64,000 nt of DNA from Erpetoichthys calabaricus (GCF_900747795.2 NC_041405.2:133085446-133149445), one strand, 5' to 3'. Positions 1 to 11,905 are shown, counted from the stretch's first letter. Translations and numbers: made by a program. Notes: generated by a model not told the origin, from the sequence alone.

Positions 1-1130
1 TTCTTCACATTGCCTGCCTTGTTCAAGGTAAAAATATTATAGAATTGACAAATGCTGATCCTGCCAGCTCTGTTGATTCTGTTCCAGTATTTAAGCCTGA
101 TCTTATCCAATATCCACATTCAGTACCATCACTGCTTTTTGTTTTAATCCCCTAATTTCTCAGCACTGCGCATTAATTCCTCATCAAGTCTGAAGCAATG
201 TGTTTTCAATATTCTACACCGACACACCATTCCTGTGTGATCTTGTTAGTTCTTGACGTTCTGCATTTGGTCCCAGTTTGATTCTGTTCCTGATCGTTCA
301 TATTCTGCAAATTAATGCCTGGTTGGTCCTGTCCTTTCTCTATATGTGGCCCCTGTGCTCTATTTCGGTGTAACTCTGTCCTCTTTATTCTGTTTCCATC
401 CTCTTTTTGCATTGAATCCAGTTTGTTCTCTGTATTCTTCACCTGTACTCCAGCTTGATGCAATCAAGTTCTTCATATTCTACAACTGTGCCTGATTTAA
501 GTGGGATCTTCTCAATTGTTTATATATTGCACCTTTACCCAGCTTATGTTATGTTGGCTCTTATCATCGCATGTTTCTGGACTTGTACTGTATTGAGTCA
601 AATCCTGATTAGGCCTATTACTTTTTTACATGTGCCCATTTGAACCTGATCCTGCTGGAAGCAAAAATGTGGAGATCACTAATCCTACTTGGTGGTTGCT
701 GCAATGCTCCATTCAGAATCTTTTTAAAAGTTTTGCAAGTTTACACTTCAATTTTGTCTTTCGAAAAAAACAAAGAAAAAAGAAAAAGCAAGCTTCCAAA
801 TGTCTCACACATGCTGATTCTCCTTTTTCTATACTGTTGTATTATTATGGAGTCTTATTGTGCCAGACCTTTGAATTCTGCATGTGCTCCTTCTGCCTTC
901 CTAACAGCTGAATCCTGCCACTTCACTTCCCAAAGTATCATGAAACATTCAGTGCATATGCCATTGTAAGTTAAGAAAATGTCTCTACACATGAAGATGT
1001 CAGTGTGAAACAGGTTAACTATTTAGAGAGAATATTAATTCAAGGGAACATACAGTATATAAAAATTAGAATATGAGACTTTTAAAACTCTTGTGTAAGC
1101 TTTTTGAATGTAACATCCTATTCTGTGCCT
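1..1130. other. CT-biased degenerate DNA, no gene seen
   Basis: The + strand is pyrimidine-rich, with loosely recurring phrases such as TTCATATTCTGCAA, CCTGATC and TTGATTCTG. It may be a very decayed tandem repeat like the one in tmem161a intron 5. The short open frames on both strands show no recognisable domain, and I do not call them genes. Confidence 0.4.
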
Positions 1131-1186
1131 TTATCTAAAGATGTATGCATTTCTTGATAGCTCTTCCATTTGTGGAATATATATGA

Positions 1187-1322
1187 GGTGCTGCGGTGGG
1201 CTGGCGCCCTGCCCATTGTTTGTTTCCTGCCTTGTGCCCTGTGTTGGCTGGGATTGGCTCCAGCAGACCCCCGTGACCCTGTAGTTAGGATATAGCGGGT
1301 TGGATAATGGATGGATGGATGG
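1187..1322 (+). repeat. SINE-A copy, 5'-truncated, (TGGA)n tail
   Basis: This is the 3' part of the dominant SINE family of the window (core phrases GGGATTGGCTCCAGCAGAC and CCCCGTGACCCTG), ending in (ATGG)n. The tRNA-like head is missing. The flanks carry ATATATGA at 1179-1186 and 1323-1330, a plausible 8-base target duplication. Confidence 0.8.
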
Positions 1323-1799
1323 ATATATGAAGTGGCACAGTGCCACGCGTTCAGCACTGCCACTTACACGGACTTGAGTTCAGTTCCAGGCTGGGTTGTT
1401 TTTAATTTGGAGGTGGCACCTTTCCCTGTTTGCCACCTGAATCAGATTTTCTGCAACATTCTACTAACGTCTGTACTCACTGTCCACAAGTGTGTCCTGT
1501 CATTGTCTGACATACTCCCCATGACCAGTTCTTTCCTTGTGTATAATGCAGCCAGGATAGCTTCTCAATCTCTGTTTCCCTAAAGTGGTTCAGAAAGTGG
1601 ATGAGTGTGTAAGTGACTTGTGCTGTTTAAGTCACACCAAAAGCAATGCAATTCCTGGCTTCATGGGATCAGCCTCACAGTGAAATGGGGCTTTGTCCCT
1701 CGAGTTTCAGGCTAGTCGGTACATTTAAACTCATTTCATGTGACTCAAACTTTTATTGTAAATATATATACAGTACATTCACTCTTAAAAAGCTGGCAC
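1323..1799. other. No gene or recognisable repeat seen
   Basis: Mixed-composition single-copy-looking DNA. A 90-codon open frame in it has no recognisable feature and starts inside the SINE tail. Confidence 0.4.
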
Positions 1800-2140
1800 A
1801 TTAGAACCATCTAGACAAGAACAGGCCATTCAGCCCAACAAAGCTGAGTCCTAGCCAATTAATTTATCTAAAATAACATCAAGTCTATCTTTGAAGGTCC
1901 CTAAAGTCTACCACGCAACTTGGTAACTTATTCCATGCATCTGTGGTTCTCTGTGTAAAGAAAAACTTCCCATTGTTTGTACGAAATTTACCCTTAACAA
2001 GTTTCCAACTGTGCCCCTGTGTCCTTGATGAACTAATTTTAAAGTAACAGTCTTGACCTACTGGACTAATTCCCTTCATAATTTTAAACACTTCAGTCAT
2101 GACTCCTCTTAATCTTCTTTTGCTTAAAAATACCAGTTCT
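1800..2140 (-). mobile_element. LINE 3' fragment (CR1/L2-like reverse transcriptase C-terminus)
   Basis: On the - strand the translation reads EVFKIMKGISPVG, then SRTQGHSWKLVKGKF, then FFTQRTTDAWNKLP. This is the typical C-terminal tail of CR1/L2-like non-LTR reverse transcriptases (pattern SRTRGHS..KL...FFTQRvv..WN.LP). It is truncated and has no full domain. It abuts a MITE directly at about 2141. Confidence 0.7.
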
Positions 2141-2562
2141 TCCCTGGGTTGTGTGGTTCCTTGTAGAACTATTATTTGGCAAAGATTCATTTTGTTCTGT
2201 GAAGGTTTCTCTGCATATGAAGTTGGTCCTTTGAGCTTTGAAAACGTTCCTAATATGTTGACAAAACTGAAATCTTAAATGTATTGTAGGCTGCATGTCT
2301 AGAAGGCTATAACAGATCTAGAAAACCTGAACTTAGACTGTTTGATTGTACGCAGCAAATATTCTTCATAATCAGGAGCCCATTGATATTTTGCGAATCT
2401 TTCATCTTCTATTCATGCTAATAAAACTTGTTACCAATGTAAATGAAAGTTTATTTATTTTTTTTCCATGAACCTTCAGATGGAAGGTTCTTCTGGAAAC
2501 CAAAAATTGTCCCTTATGGCATTGCCCCAGAACCACTTTGGCACCTTTATCTTTAAAAGTGG
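2141..2562 (-). mobile_element. MITE-1 copy (palindromic non-autonomous DNA element)
   Basis: This is the same family as the best copy at 9441-9892, in reverse orientation. Its right end, GAACCACTTTGGCACCTTT followed by TTTAAAAGTGG, is the reverse complement of that copy's left end. Its interior shares GGTTGTGTGGTTCCT and CTGCATATGAAGTTGG-like phrases. No coding capacity. Confidence 0.7.
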
Positions 2563-3370
2563 ATGTAATACATGAGGGCTGCCACACACTTGATACGTTT
2601 CTTTTTTTCACTACAGAATTCTTAATGACCAGCGGCGGTCGATAGCATGGAATTTGAATGGACAAGTAAAGTACACGTTAAAGGAGCTGTAATTGAAACC
2701 TGACGTTTTGAACCTTTAATTTTACCATCCATCGTAATACACATACAGCACGAACCACTGAGGCTGACAGGAGCACGCATTTTCTTGCTATTATCACATA
2801 AAGGTCAAAAGAGGATAAAGCAATCCATTGCACATGCAGGCCTGTCCAGATAACACCATGTCCGTCAGTGTCATATCACCTGTCCTTTACCACTGACGTC
2901 CTTTGCGTTTGTAGCCTTTTGAAAGCATAGCCTGGCTATAGATCTTCCAAATCTGAAGACCTGTTAAGTGTCGGTACAAGGAAAATGAGGTGCTCATATA
3001 CCGTTACCAAGACCAAGGATAACTATTAATTGAAATTCATTGTTTACAGATAAATAGCGCATGTGCAGTCATTTTGCATGCCACCCAATGTGACTGTGTC
3101 ACTGTGCAGCTGACTCCACACGCACGCCTCACTCGAGCGTTCACGCAGGGAAAAGCGCCGCCCCTCTCGGCTGGGGCTCAGACGAGCTCCGCTGCACGTT
3201 AATGCTGGGGCTACGGACAAGACAAGCAGGCGGGGAGACACACGACAGACAGGAAGACCGCCACGGACTACACATGACTGGAAAACTGGAAGTAAATCTT
3301 AGTAATGACAACAGGAGGACATGTCAAGCTTAACAAATACAGCAACATAACTTGATTGAGCAGCAACAAG

Positions 3371-3371
<1 letters not shown>
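2563..3371. other. No gene seen; CpG-bearing stretch near 3090-3260
   Basis: Mostly single-copy-looking sequence. About 3110-3260 is richer in CpG (GCACGCCTCACTCGAGCG and similar) but shows no open frame with recognisable features. It could be a remnant or distal promoter; there is no direct evidence. Confidence 0.3.

Positions 3372-3437
<66 letters not shown>
3372..3437. repeat. (GATA)n microsatellite
   Basis: About 16 near-perfect GATA units. Long YLSI/SIYL-type open frames across it are artefacts of the repeat. Confidence 0.98.
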
Positions 3438-5166
3438 CATACAAGTATATTTTTTGACAATATTCCAATCTGTACTGTATTCCAAACGAACAACAACTTA
3501 ATCTTGACTGCAATCACAGTTGCTATACCACAAATCGTTAAAAGCTTTTTGTGACACTCGCATTCCATTTATACTTCTAGTCTGGTGCACCATCTTATCA
3601 TCAGTCAAAGTACTGACGCTAAATATACTTGCAAAAACATTTACCAAGGACTATACAACACAACCCGACACTTGAGTATTCCTGCAATTTCTTTACACAC
3701 AAGCAAAAGTAACTTCCAGAGTTGCAAAAACTCACAGCGATCCCATAGAAGACACCTGCCCATGAGAAGCGACGTGCCTTTTCGCTAAATAGCTATTACC
3801 GAAAGTCATTTCCCTGTATGCACCGTGCCAGATAAAGTTGCATCTCTGTTTCGGCGGCTTTCCTTTTAATTAGCTTTAAGCCACTTCAACATTTAAAAAA
3901 AAAAACGTTTTTCCCCTTCAGTTTAAGAAAGTGTGGTGCCTCCAGGCTTGATCAGAAAACTTCAACAAATACAGAAAACGACGGGAGAACTGGCAGGCGG
4001 CAGGCTCACGGAGACGGATTGCCACTCGCTCGCTCTCTTTCTCTCTCGTTTCAAAGTGCGCCTCTTCAGTCACTTACCGCCAGGCTCGGGACGTTCTGTG
4101 CTGCAATAGCGCCCTAGCCCAACAGCTGCGTGTCTTTAATTAGACTAGGGCTGAATTTTATGATAATGAGGGCTTACATCAGCCGCGACAACACGAGCAA
4201 CAAAAAAGAGCACGACGCAAGGGGCAGGGGTGCAGCCTCATTTTGCATGCAATTCCCATGGTCAAGTTCAAGCTCAAGCGCTGGACGGTGCGCCTGGTGG
4301 CGTGGCTAACAGTGAGGGGAAATGGCTTGTGGGGACCTCAGTCGCATGTGGCCATAATCGTCCTCCTGCCCTCATTGCCATTACATTTTTAAGACACCAT
4401 CATGGAAAATATTACAATGACACTACGGAGAGAAAATGAAATATAAAACAGAACATGCAATCTTATGAACAACAGTAATAATAACTCCTGCATCGATACC
4501 CAAGTATCTATGAGTATCATATTCACACGGAGACAGAGATTACGATTAGCTAATGAAACCTGACAGTTATCGACCATGGGAAATTGATCACATCATTCAT
4601 TAAAATAATTGGCTTCCTTAACCAGACTTAACGCGTTCAACTGATTTAAACACTGACAATAACTGAAACTATCGATTTAGTTTGAGCGCATATTTGATTG
4701 CACGAATATCGTCATCACTGTTGCTCCTGCTGTTTTGCAGTTCATATTTCTGATTAAAATAAACCATACACACACGTAATCTTTGTATAGTCTGTTTAAA
4801 ATCCTCAATTTCAATTTATCGATATGTTTCGTGGCTGAGAACTTGTCCGAAAGTTTGTGCCAAGATGCCCATTTTCGTTAAGAAACGCTTAGTTTTATTC
4901 ATTATTTGATATGCAAAATCGCAATTGTGTACGATACTGATTTTTGCATTATTAATATTATTTTACCTTATCACATATTTGTAATTTCCGTTTGTTTTAT
5001 CAAGAAAACTAAATTAGTATTTTATTCGTGCTTCAAAGAACAGCAAATGATGTGCAAATTGCACTGTGAAAGTATATTTTGTGAAACGTTTAAAATGCAT
5101 TATTGTAGTTTGATGCATAATATGTAACCTTGCCAAAATCGTTTCCACATATAATTAAATGTAATG
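3438..5166. other. No gene seen; possible non-coding regulatory DNA
   Basis: A low-repeat stretch by eye. It includes a CT run (CGCTCGCTCTCTTTCTCTC near 4026), CpG-containing DNA at about 4040-4350 and long AT-rich tracts afterwards. None of the short open frames shows a family motif. Conserved non-coding elements are possible but cannot be judged without alignment. Confidence 0.3.

Positions 5167-5239
<73 letters not shown>
5167..5239. repeat. (TATC)n microsatellite
   Basis: About 18 tandem TCTA/TATC units, the opposite-strand form of the GATA arrays elsewhere in the window. Confidence 0.98.
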
Positions 5240-5939
5240 GTTCTTTTTACACTCTGCGGAACCTCCGTCTGAGTCGCCTGGATCACCAGATGGGCTGCAC
5301 AGAACAGCGCGAATGCTGTTGATTTGCGAGTTTTGAAACTTTTTTCTTTACTCTTGTTTTTTCCCTTAGGTCAAGTATTTATTAAGTGTGTTGCTTAGTT
5401 CCGAGTCATATCCTACAGACCGCAACAGACTTCACTCTGTTTCTTGTTTTTCCTTTTTATAGATTGGCATTGATCCGCAGCAATTCCAACGCACGGGTTG
5501 AACTGCATGCGATTCTTTCAGTTTCAAAAACAGTCCTAGCAATTTGAACAGCTTCCACTCACACTAACAGGAACATAAACCTTAAAGAATGTCATTAGAT
5601 TTATTGCAATGTGAACTGACAGATCAGGAACACTCAGTGCATTTAGGTTTGAAATAAAGAGCCCGTTCGTCATCTGAATAACTCAATGACTCTAAAGATT
5701 TGAAAAGAGCAAAATGTTTTTTTGTGTGTGTGTTTTGAAAATACATTAAATTCGCCGTTCAGGATCATATAGCTTTTTTGAAATTAATACTCTATATATA
5801 TATGTCAAATGCACTATATGCAATCGCCCAATAAATACTTCGGTTAATTTCTTTGAGTGATAGTTACATTTCCAAACAGTGTGTTGGCGTCCCGTCCGAG
5901 TGGGATCCTGCCTTAAGCCCGTGGCTGTCATAGGTTCCG
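5240..5939. other. No gene seen
   Basis: AT-rich intergenic DNA. I see no splice-bounded coding stretch and no repeat family that I recognise. Confidence 0.4.
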
Positions 5940-6073
5940 TAACACTGCTGCTGCTTTGCAGTAAGAGACTGTGGAAGACTGTGGGTTCGCTTCCCGGTTC
6001 CTCCCTGTGTGGTTTGCGCTTTGAGTACTAAGAAAAGCGCTATATAAATGTAATGAATTATTATTATTATTAA
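5940..6073 (+). repeat. SINE-B copy with L2-like 3' motif and (ATT)n tail
   Basis: A short tRNA-derived SINE. The head CTGCTGCTTTGCAGTAAG is followed by a B-box-like GGGTTCGCTTCCC, then TTTGAGTACTAAGAAAAGCG, CTATATAAATGTAATG and (ATT)n. The same sequence recurs at 27334-27479, and its tail at 43655-43771. Confidence 0.85.
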
Positions 6074-6583
6074 TGAATTATTAACACTACAATTGCGAGT
6101 TCGTAAAATGAATGGATAGTTGGGCGAGTATGCACAATCCAAATATTATGCTTAATTGAATGTGTTCTCATTGGTTGGTTTTCATACCCCAATAAAAAAG
6201 AGATTTCTGAAATGACCAATTATCTCATATTTTACATAAAGAAACACGAGTTTGCAAAACAAAATTATTTTTGAGTCTCTATTAAAATATTAACATTACA
6301 TTTAAGGCCTATACTGACGAATAATTAAGGTAATCAGAAGAGACCCATACAAACTGTGCGATCAAGTGGGTTCAGTAAATGGATGGGACAGATGGAGGGG
6401 TGAAAAGAACGACAAACCCGCGGAGAACGTGTATCCGGATATTTAGCGCTATATCGGCAAAGCTTTCACAAAATTCAGCCAACATTAAAAATGAAATCTT
6501 GTGTGTGCGGTACTGTTAGTGAATGCCACGAAACTTGAGAACTTGCAATTTAAAAACTATGCCTATTAAGCGATATACTCTAG
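6074..6583. other. No gene seen
   Basis: AT-rich single-copy-looking sequence without recognisable coding or repeat signature. Confidence 0.4.
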
Positions 6584-6957
6584 CTCTTAAAGGTAAAGGT
6601 GCCAAAGTGGTTCTTCAGAGCGACGCCATAGCGGAGCTGTTTTAGTTCCCAAACGAAACGTTCCAGAAATAATCTTTTATTTAGTTCAGTACAGGCTGAT
6701 AACAGATCTGTGAAATACCAATGGGTACCTGGTTTTAAAAGGACTCTTATTGCAGGGGTAAGCTTTCTTGACCTGTTAATATTGTGGTACGTACAGCTAT
6801 GAACTGAAGATTCCTGTTTTATGAACCCTTTCAAAGTCCACAGAACCAATTACACATGCAGAGAACCTGTCCCAGAATGCAATGTTTCTTTGTCAAGCAC
6901 TGGTTCTATGAGGAACAACACAAACCAGTAAAGCACCAGTCTTCATCAATTAAGAGG
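6584..6957 (+). mobile_element. MITE-1 copy
   Basis: It starts CTCTTAAAGGTAAAGGTGCC, then AAAGTGGTTCTTCAGAGCGA, and ends ATTAAGAGGGCTC, matching both inverted ends of the copy at 9441-9892. The interior matches as well (ACCAATGGGTACCTGGTTTT, compare ACCAATGGGTCATGATTTT). Non-coding. Confidence 0.75.
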
Positions 6958-8087
6958 GCTCTGGGACAGTGATGTCATTTAAAGTGTCCCTCAAGTATGT
7001 TGCCACATTAACTTTTTGCTCTGTCCTGACTGAACGAATATTAAAATAGGAGTTTAGAAAGTGTGATAAATCTATGTTCAATGAAAAGTATTAACTTTAT
7101 CGCCCTCGGTTTTACGAGTTACACTTCATATACCTTTTATTATTTGTAATACGCTTTGGCTCTCTCTAATGCGTTAGGGATTGTTGCTGTCGGTGAAGCT
7201 GGTACCTGGGCCGGTGCCTTGCACACCTGAAGGGACAGTAGCTGGCTGGCTGACTGGCATGTTAACGCTCATTTAGGCAGCCAGCCAGCTGGCAGGCTAT
7301 TCCGCCGTGCGCATTCGCGTCTTCAAGTCCTTAAGGTTACAGCCATGAAATTTAGAAATTCTGCACCGTTTGTCCGACGTTTTGCCCTCGCATATCAGTA
7401 TACGTTACGAGATTTAGATAACTGGTACTCGTAGTGGAAGGCACTACAGTACAGAGTGACGGACTGACTGCCGACTACTCGAGACCGACATCACGTGGAC
7501 GTCATACATCTGCCGTTATTTGCGCTCTGTGTGAGACTGCAGCATGTAAATGAAAATGATGGGGAGCACCTGCTTCATACCGTGTCTGCTGTTGCCTAGA
7601 CCATTACCACCAGACAGAGCTGTCTGGGCACGAGGGTGTCTAACCGCCAGTCTGAGAGATCAAAAGGGGAGGCTGCCCTGTTCCCACAGGCACAGAGATG
7701 CTGGAGCAGCTTTAACTGTTGGGGGGTATGTGGCAGAAGAGCTTCATTTGCATGTATTCAAATAATACCCGCATAACTCACTTTCAGCAGACAATGGGAA
7801 ACCAATTAGAATCTCCTAGCACAACTCCGCCCATTTTACCATTCAAGATGGGAATTTATTTAGCGTTATGGGAACGCTGAGACCCACTGACATGCAATGG
7901 TTTACTTGCAGCTTAATTATACTCTGTTTTTTCTGTATTAATCAATAGCTTTGTTGTAATGAGGATGCTTCCTTTTTTTCATTTAATTCTCCTATTTCAT
8001 CAAAACTAAGTATGTTTACAATCGGTAATGCAAGCACACTGTAAGTTCCCAGCTGCAGACTGGCTTCCTATCCAGTCATGGATGTTT
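6958..8087. other. No gene seen; contains a perfect 13-bp hairpin and an octamer motif
   Basis: AGCTGGCTGGCTG at 7240-7252 and its exact reverse complement at 7278-7290 can form a hairpin with a 25-base loop. ATTTGCAT (POU octamer) lies at 7746-7753 in a stretch without repeats. A 71-codon open frame at 7550-7765 has no recognised domain. Regulatory function is only a possibility. Confidence 0.3.
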
Positions 8088-8177
8088 CATCCATCCATCC
8101 ATCCATCCATCCATCCATCCATCCATCCATCCATCCATCCATCCATCCATCCATCCATCTATCCACCCATCCATCCA
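8088..8177. repeat. (ATCC)n microsatellite
   Basis: About 20 CATC units. The repeat unit is the same as the tail of SINE-A on the - strand, so it may descend from a SINE tail, although no SINE body is attached. Confidence 0.95.
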
Positions 8178-8394
8178 ACTAATTTCAAAGCAGCTTAGAT
8201 TGATTGAAAGGCACATCTGGAGCTGCATCTAAAGACAAAGCAAATAACAAAGGAGGAATCAACACTACACAGGGTATGAGTCCATAGCAGGACGATTTAA
8301 GAACTTAAGAAATTTGACCAACTAGACAGGAACATTCAGGTCATCCAGCTTGGTTTTTTTTTTTTTTTATCTAATACACGTTTTAAAAAATCGG

Positions 8395-8650
8395 TTCCTT
8401 ATTGTATCTTTTCTGGGTTTTGTAGTGCCTTGTATGATGCTTGACAAAGAGCCATTTCATTCTGAGAAGGGCTCTTTGCATATGAAATTAGTTGTTCAGG
8501 CTTTGAAGAGGTTCCACAATTAAAATGTTTAATAGATAGTAGGCTACCTAACAGGATTCTAACAGATGAAGAAAATTTGAATTTAGGCCGTGTTTCAAAA
8601 ATCTGTTATTATGTGTTTTATGGAGCCTAATAAACTAAGGTTCTTCTTCA
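8395..8650 (-). mobile_element. MITE-1 fragment
   Basis: It shares with other MITE-1 copies GGGTTTTGTAGTGCCTTG..., CTTGACAAAGAGCC, CTCTTTGCATATGAAATTAG and the later GTAGGCTACCTAACAGGATT. It lacks a clear inverted terminus at its right end. Confidence 0.65.
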
Positions 8651-8990
8651 AACTCTCACATGGATGGCATTGCTCTCAAGAAGCACTTTGACTTTAAAGA
8701 ATGTACCTAAGAGTTCCCAATATCTCGTCCAAATTCTTCTTAAAGGCTGTCGAGGTTTTTGCTTTAACAGCATGTCTGAATGGTCTTTCCAAATTCATGA
8801 TCTCCAAATGACTTGCTCATATTGGGCAAATTTAGAGTTTCCAATCGTCCCAACACTCACAGTTTTGTTATCTGAGAAGAAATCCAGGAAAACCAGAAAA
8901 AAAAGGGGAGAAGGTGCAAACTTCATACACACAGAAACCATCCCCAGGATTTGAACCCAATTTTCTGGAATATTAAGTCTTTGTTGCTAA
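8651..8990 (-). repeat. Old LINE and SINE-A fragments, diverged
   Basis: 8710-8765 (CCAATATCTCGTCCAAATTC, then TTCTTAAAGGCTG) matches the LINE-derived repeat at 62679-62730. 8800-8985 carries reverse-strand SINE-A landmarks in order: GCAAATTTAGAGT, GTGCAAACTTCATACAC and GGATTTGAACCCA. Both are strongly diverged. Confidence 0.5.
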
Positions 8991-9045
8991 GTGTGCCATT
9001 TCTTTCATTATAATATAATGTTCCATATACTATATATGTACTACA

Positions 9046-9133
9046 CTCTTAAAATTAAATTAATGGCTCTTTAATGGCACTTCATGGTTCTTTACTTTGA
9101 AGAACTACTCTGGCACCTTTATTTATAGGAGTG
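9046..9133. mobile_element. Miniature MITE-1 derivative (ends only)
   Basis: CACTCTTAAAATTAAATTAA on the left and TGGCACCTTTATTTATAGGA then GTG on the right are both MITE-1 end sequences, only about 45 bases apart from centre to end. It looks like an internally deleted copy about 88 bases long. Confidence 0.6.
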
Positions 9134-9418
9134 TAGTGGTGTATTGTTACATGTACAGAGTACAGTGAAATTCTTAATTGCATGTCTAACTAAAATTGAC
9201 CACTGCCATAATAAATGATAATGTTTTAAAACTCAAACCGTCACTTTACTTCACAGTAACACAACGTGCCTGTTGTACTACTTGGGAATCAATTACATTA
9301 CCAACTGATATTTTCAGTATGGCATGCTTTTGTTTTTAATGTGTAGTCTTTCACTCTTCCTGTTCAAAAGCTATGAGTACTTCCAGGAACCTTCTGGTGT
9401 CTACATATGGTGTATTTC

Positions 9419-9435
9419 TTAACCCTAACCCTAAC
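9419..9435. repeat. Short interstitial telomere-type repeat
   Basis: TTAACCCTAACCCTAAC gives about two and a half units of the vertebrate telomere hexamer, five bases before the left end of the MITE-1 copy. It is short enough to be chance or a repair scar. Confidence 0.7.
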
Positions 9436-9440
9436 TGCTG

Positions 9441-9892
9441 CACTCTTAAAAATAAAGATGCCAGAGTGGTTCTTCAGAGTGATGCCATATAGAAACCATC
9501 TTTGGTTCCCAAAAGACCCATCCATGCGAAGGTTCCAGAAAGAACCTTTATTTATTTAGATCAATAACAGGCTCCATACCATAAATGAACCATGAAAAGA
9601 TGGTTACAGATTGGTGAAACACCAATGGGTCATGATTTTAACAGTACTCTTGTTGCATACAATAACACAGGCTAAGCCCAGGTTTTCCTAATCTGTTAGT
9701 GTCCTGCTAGGCAGCCTACCAAACATTAAGGATTTAATTTTTAGAAAGTTTTCCAAAGCACAAAGAGCTAACTTCATATGCAAAGAACCTTCTCAAATTC
9801 ATGTTCTTTGACAAGCAATGACTCTGTGATGAACCACACAACCCAGAAAAGAACCATCAAATTCCATTGAAGAACCATTCTTTTTAAGAGTG
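9441..9892 (+). mobile_element. MITE-1, best copy, inverted termini visible
   Basis: It starts CACTCTTAAAAATAAAGATG and ends GAACCATTCTTTTTAAGAGT then G, so the ends are imperfect inverted repeats sharing CACTCTTAAAAA and AGAACCA/TGGTTCTTC blocks. The 452-bp element has no open frame of note. Related copies lie at 2141, 6584, 8395, 9046 and 61466. The superfamily is not determinable here. Confidence 0.8.
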
Positions 9893-9984
9893 AAGGTGTT
9901 GGGTATTCCTAAAATATTACTGTTTTACTTTAAAATTTAAAAGCAATGCTGTGTTGCAGCCTCATCCGTCCCGGTGATGGCGAA

Positions 9985-10495
9985 TGCTCTAATTTAGGGG
10001 TTCCCGAATCCAGTCCCAGGGTAGCACTTTGGCTGCGGGCTTTCAATCCAACCATTCTCACCAATAAATGGCTCATTCTTATTCCTAAATGATCTAATTG
10101 TTTAATGTAATTTTTATTCTCTTATTTGGCATTTAGAAATATGTGCAGGTGCCAGGGCCTGCTTCTTGAGTTTCTAGCCTGGTTTAGTTTGTTTCTAGAC
10201 CTCCCCTGAGGACCTGTCTGGAGGTGAAGCCACTTTCTGAGTTTCGTGTTGCTAGCAGCTTATAACTGTTATGTCACAGCCTGGGCGTGTTTCCTGGCTT
10301 ATATTTATTTTTGGTTTTATTGTTTTTAAATTATTTTTTTCATGTGTTTTTTTATTTTATTCAATTTTTATTACTATTGTTACATTTATATATTATTTAT
10401 TATGCAGGTTTGCTTCTCAGGTCCTTTCTGCATGGAGAGTGCTTTGCGTAGTGAGAAAAGCGCTATATAAAATGTAAAGAATTATTATTATTATT
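9985..10495 (+). repeat. Interspersed repeat D fragment and a SINE/LINE 3' tail
   Basis: 9995-10050 has the phrase GGGGTTCCCGAATCCAGTCC followed by GGCTGCGGGCTTTCAATCCA. It recurs at 36160, 22085-22520 and 45480-45595 (repeat D, unclassified). 10440-10495 is the L2/SINE-B type tail GTGAGAAAAGCGCTATATAA followed by (ATT)n. Confidence 0.55.
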
Positions 10496-11794
10496 TATGT
10501 AGAACTTATAAGAGGTGGGGCCATCTTGACAACTCCTCTGTGCCCCCCTCCCCATCTTTATATTCACATGGAAGATATAGATCTCTCAGAGCATCACTGG
10601 AGTTTGTAGACTGAAGATCTTCCTATTGTGAGTATTTTTGGATCCCTTGGTTTTTGTGAATTTTTTTCTACCAGTGATTGAATTTTGTTATTGGATTGTG
10701 GGTTTGGTCTTGTTTGCCTTGGAATACCTTTTTAGGCACGTTCTTTCTCCTCCTTTCTTCATTTTTTGCAATATTTTGACTTGTTTTCCCTATTTAACAT
10801 ATTCTTTAAATGTAAAGAACATATTTTTGTTTCTGTCCTTTCAAGCAAGAAAGCTTCACTGTTTTCCTGTGCCTTGAAGAGCATTTTTGTGCATTTGGGA
10901 TGCTTGAAAGTTTTTGAAGAGTTTTCATCTAGTGTTTCTTTTTGGGCCTGCCAAGTGAGTTTGGTTCTGACTGCCTGGGGTGAGGCCTGTCTCTAGGCAG
11001 ACCAGTGAAGATCCTGATCTGCTTTTGCTCCTTTTTTAAAGCTTCACACTCTTTGCATTATATTTGCATCACCTGTTCACAACAATAACAACTGTGAAAT
11101 CAGGACTGATTCTGATTGTATGGACATGATGAGCACCTTAGGGGATATTACAATGAAGACATGTCAACGCAACAGTGATGTATCATCAAAGCTCCATGCA
11201 GAAGATCATCCATAAAAAATGTAATTGCTAATGTACTAGTATAAGTCTGAACTTGCAAATGTAATTAGGAACAATTCCATGCTGGTTTTGTGTTGTTTTA
11301 GAGTTATTATGAATAAGATATTTAGGGGTTTCTAACCTCATTGTGGTCTTTTGTTTTGTTTACACAATGTGAGAGATGTGCCACATGACCATGACTGTAA
11401 ATGTCACACTCGCAATGTAAATGAAAATGTATAAATCCGGTGGCAGTGCTGGGATGCGTTACCCCTCAGTTGTCAAACTGCAAAAAACTTTGGCGTAGTT
11501 AGTTTTCTTTCAAGTAGTGATGTACAAGGTTTTGTTTCAGTTTTGAACTCCTTTTTGATCTCGATATCTGATTCTGATTTGCCCTTTGAGGTCAGTTTGC
11601 CCCAATAACTTTTTTTGAGTTTTCAGTTTGACTATAATTTGTGTCTGATGTTGTCATCTTCCAGTCTTATTCTTATCTCATAGTAATCCCTAATCCCTAC
11701 AGCAATCAGGTGAAACTAGCAATAAGGATATAATGATCAGCCATCACAACATTTACAAAAGGGTTATGATGATGCAAGGTCAGAATTCTAGCAC
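10496..11794. other. No gene seen
   Basis: T-rich intergenic DNA. Open frames at 10638-10996 are low-complexity (F/L-rich) with no family signature. Confidence 0.4.
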
Positions 11795-11905
11795 AGTGGT
11801 AAGGGTGATCTGCCATTGAAACGCCAGTATGTATGAGGAAATGGTGATCTGCCATTCAAACACTAGTATGTACTGTATAAGGAAATGGTTGTGCCAGCTT
11901 CGGCT

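Noticed and set aside
206-969. Short overlapping frames at the left edge as exons of an upstream gene
   Set aside because: Composition is low-complexity, no splice-bounded coding stretch, and no similarity to genes expected next to tmem161a.
3268-3568. Open frames rich in SIYLSIYL
   Set aside because: They are translations of GATA/TATC microsatellites; the same happens at 5130, 17649, 19948, 36578-37085 and 44337.
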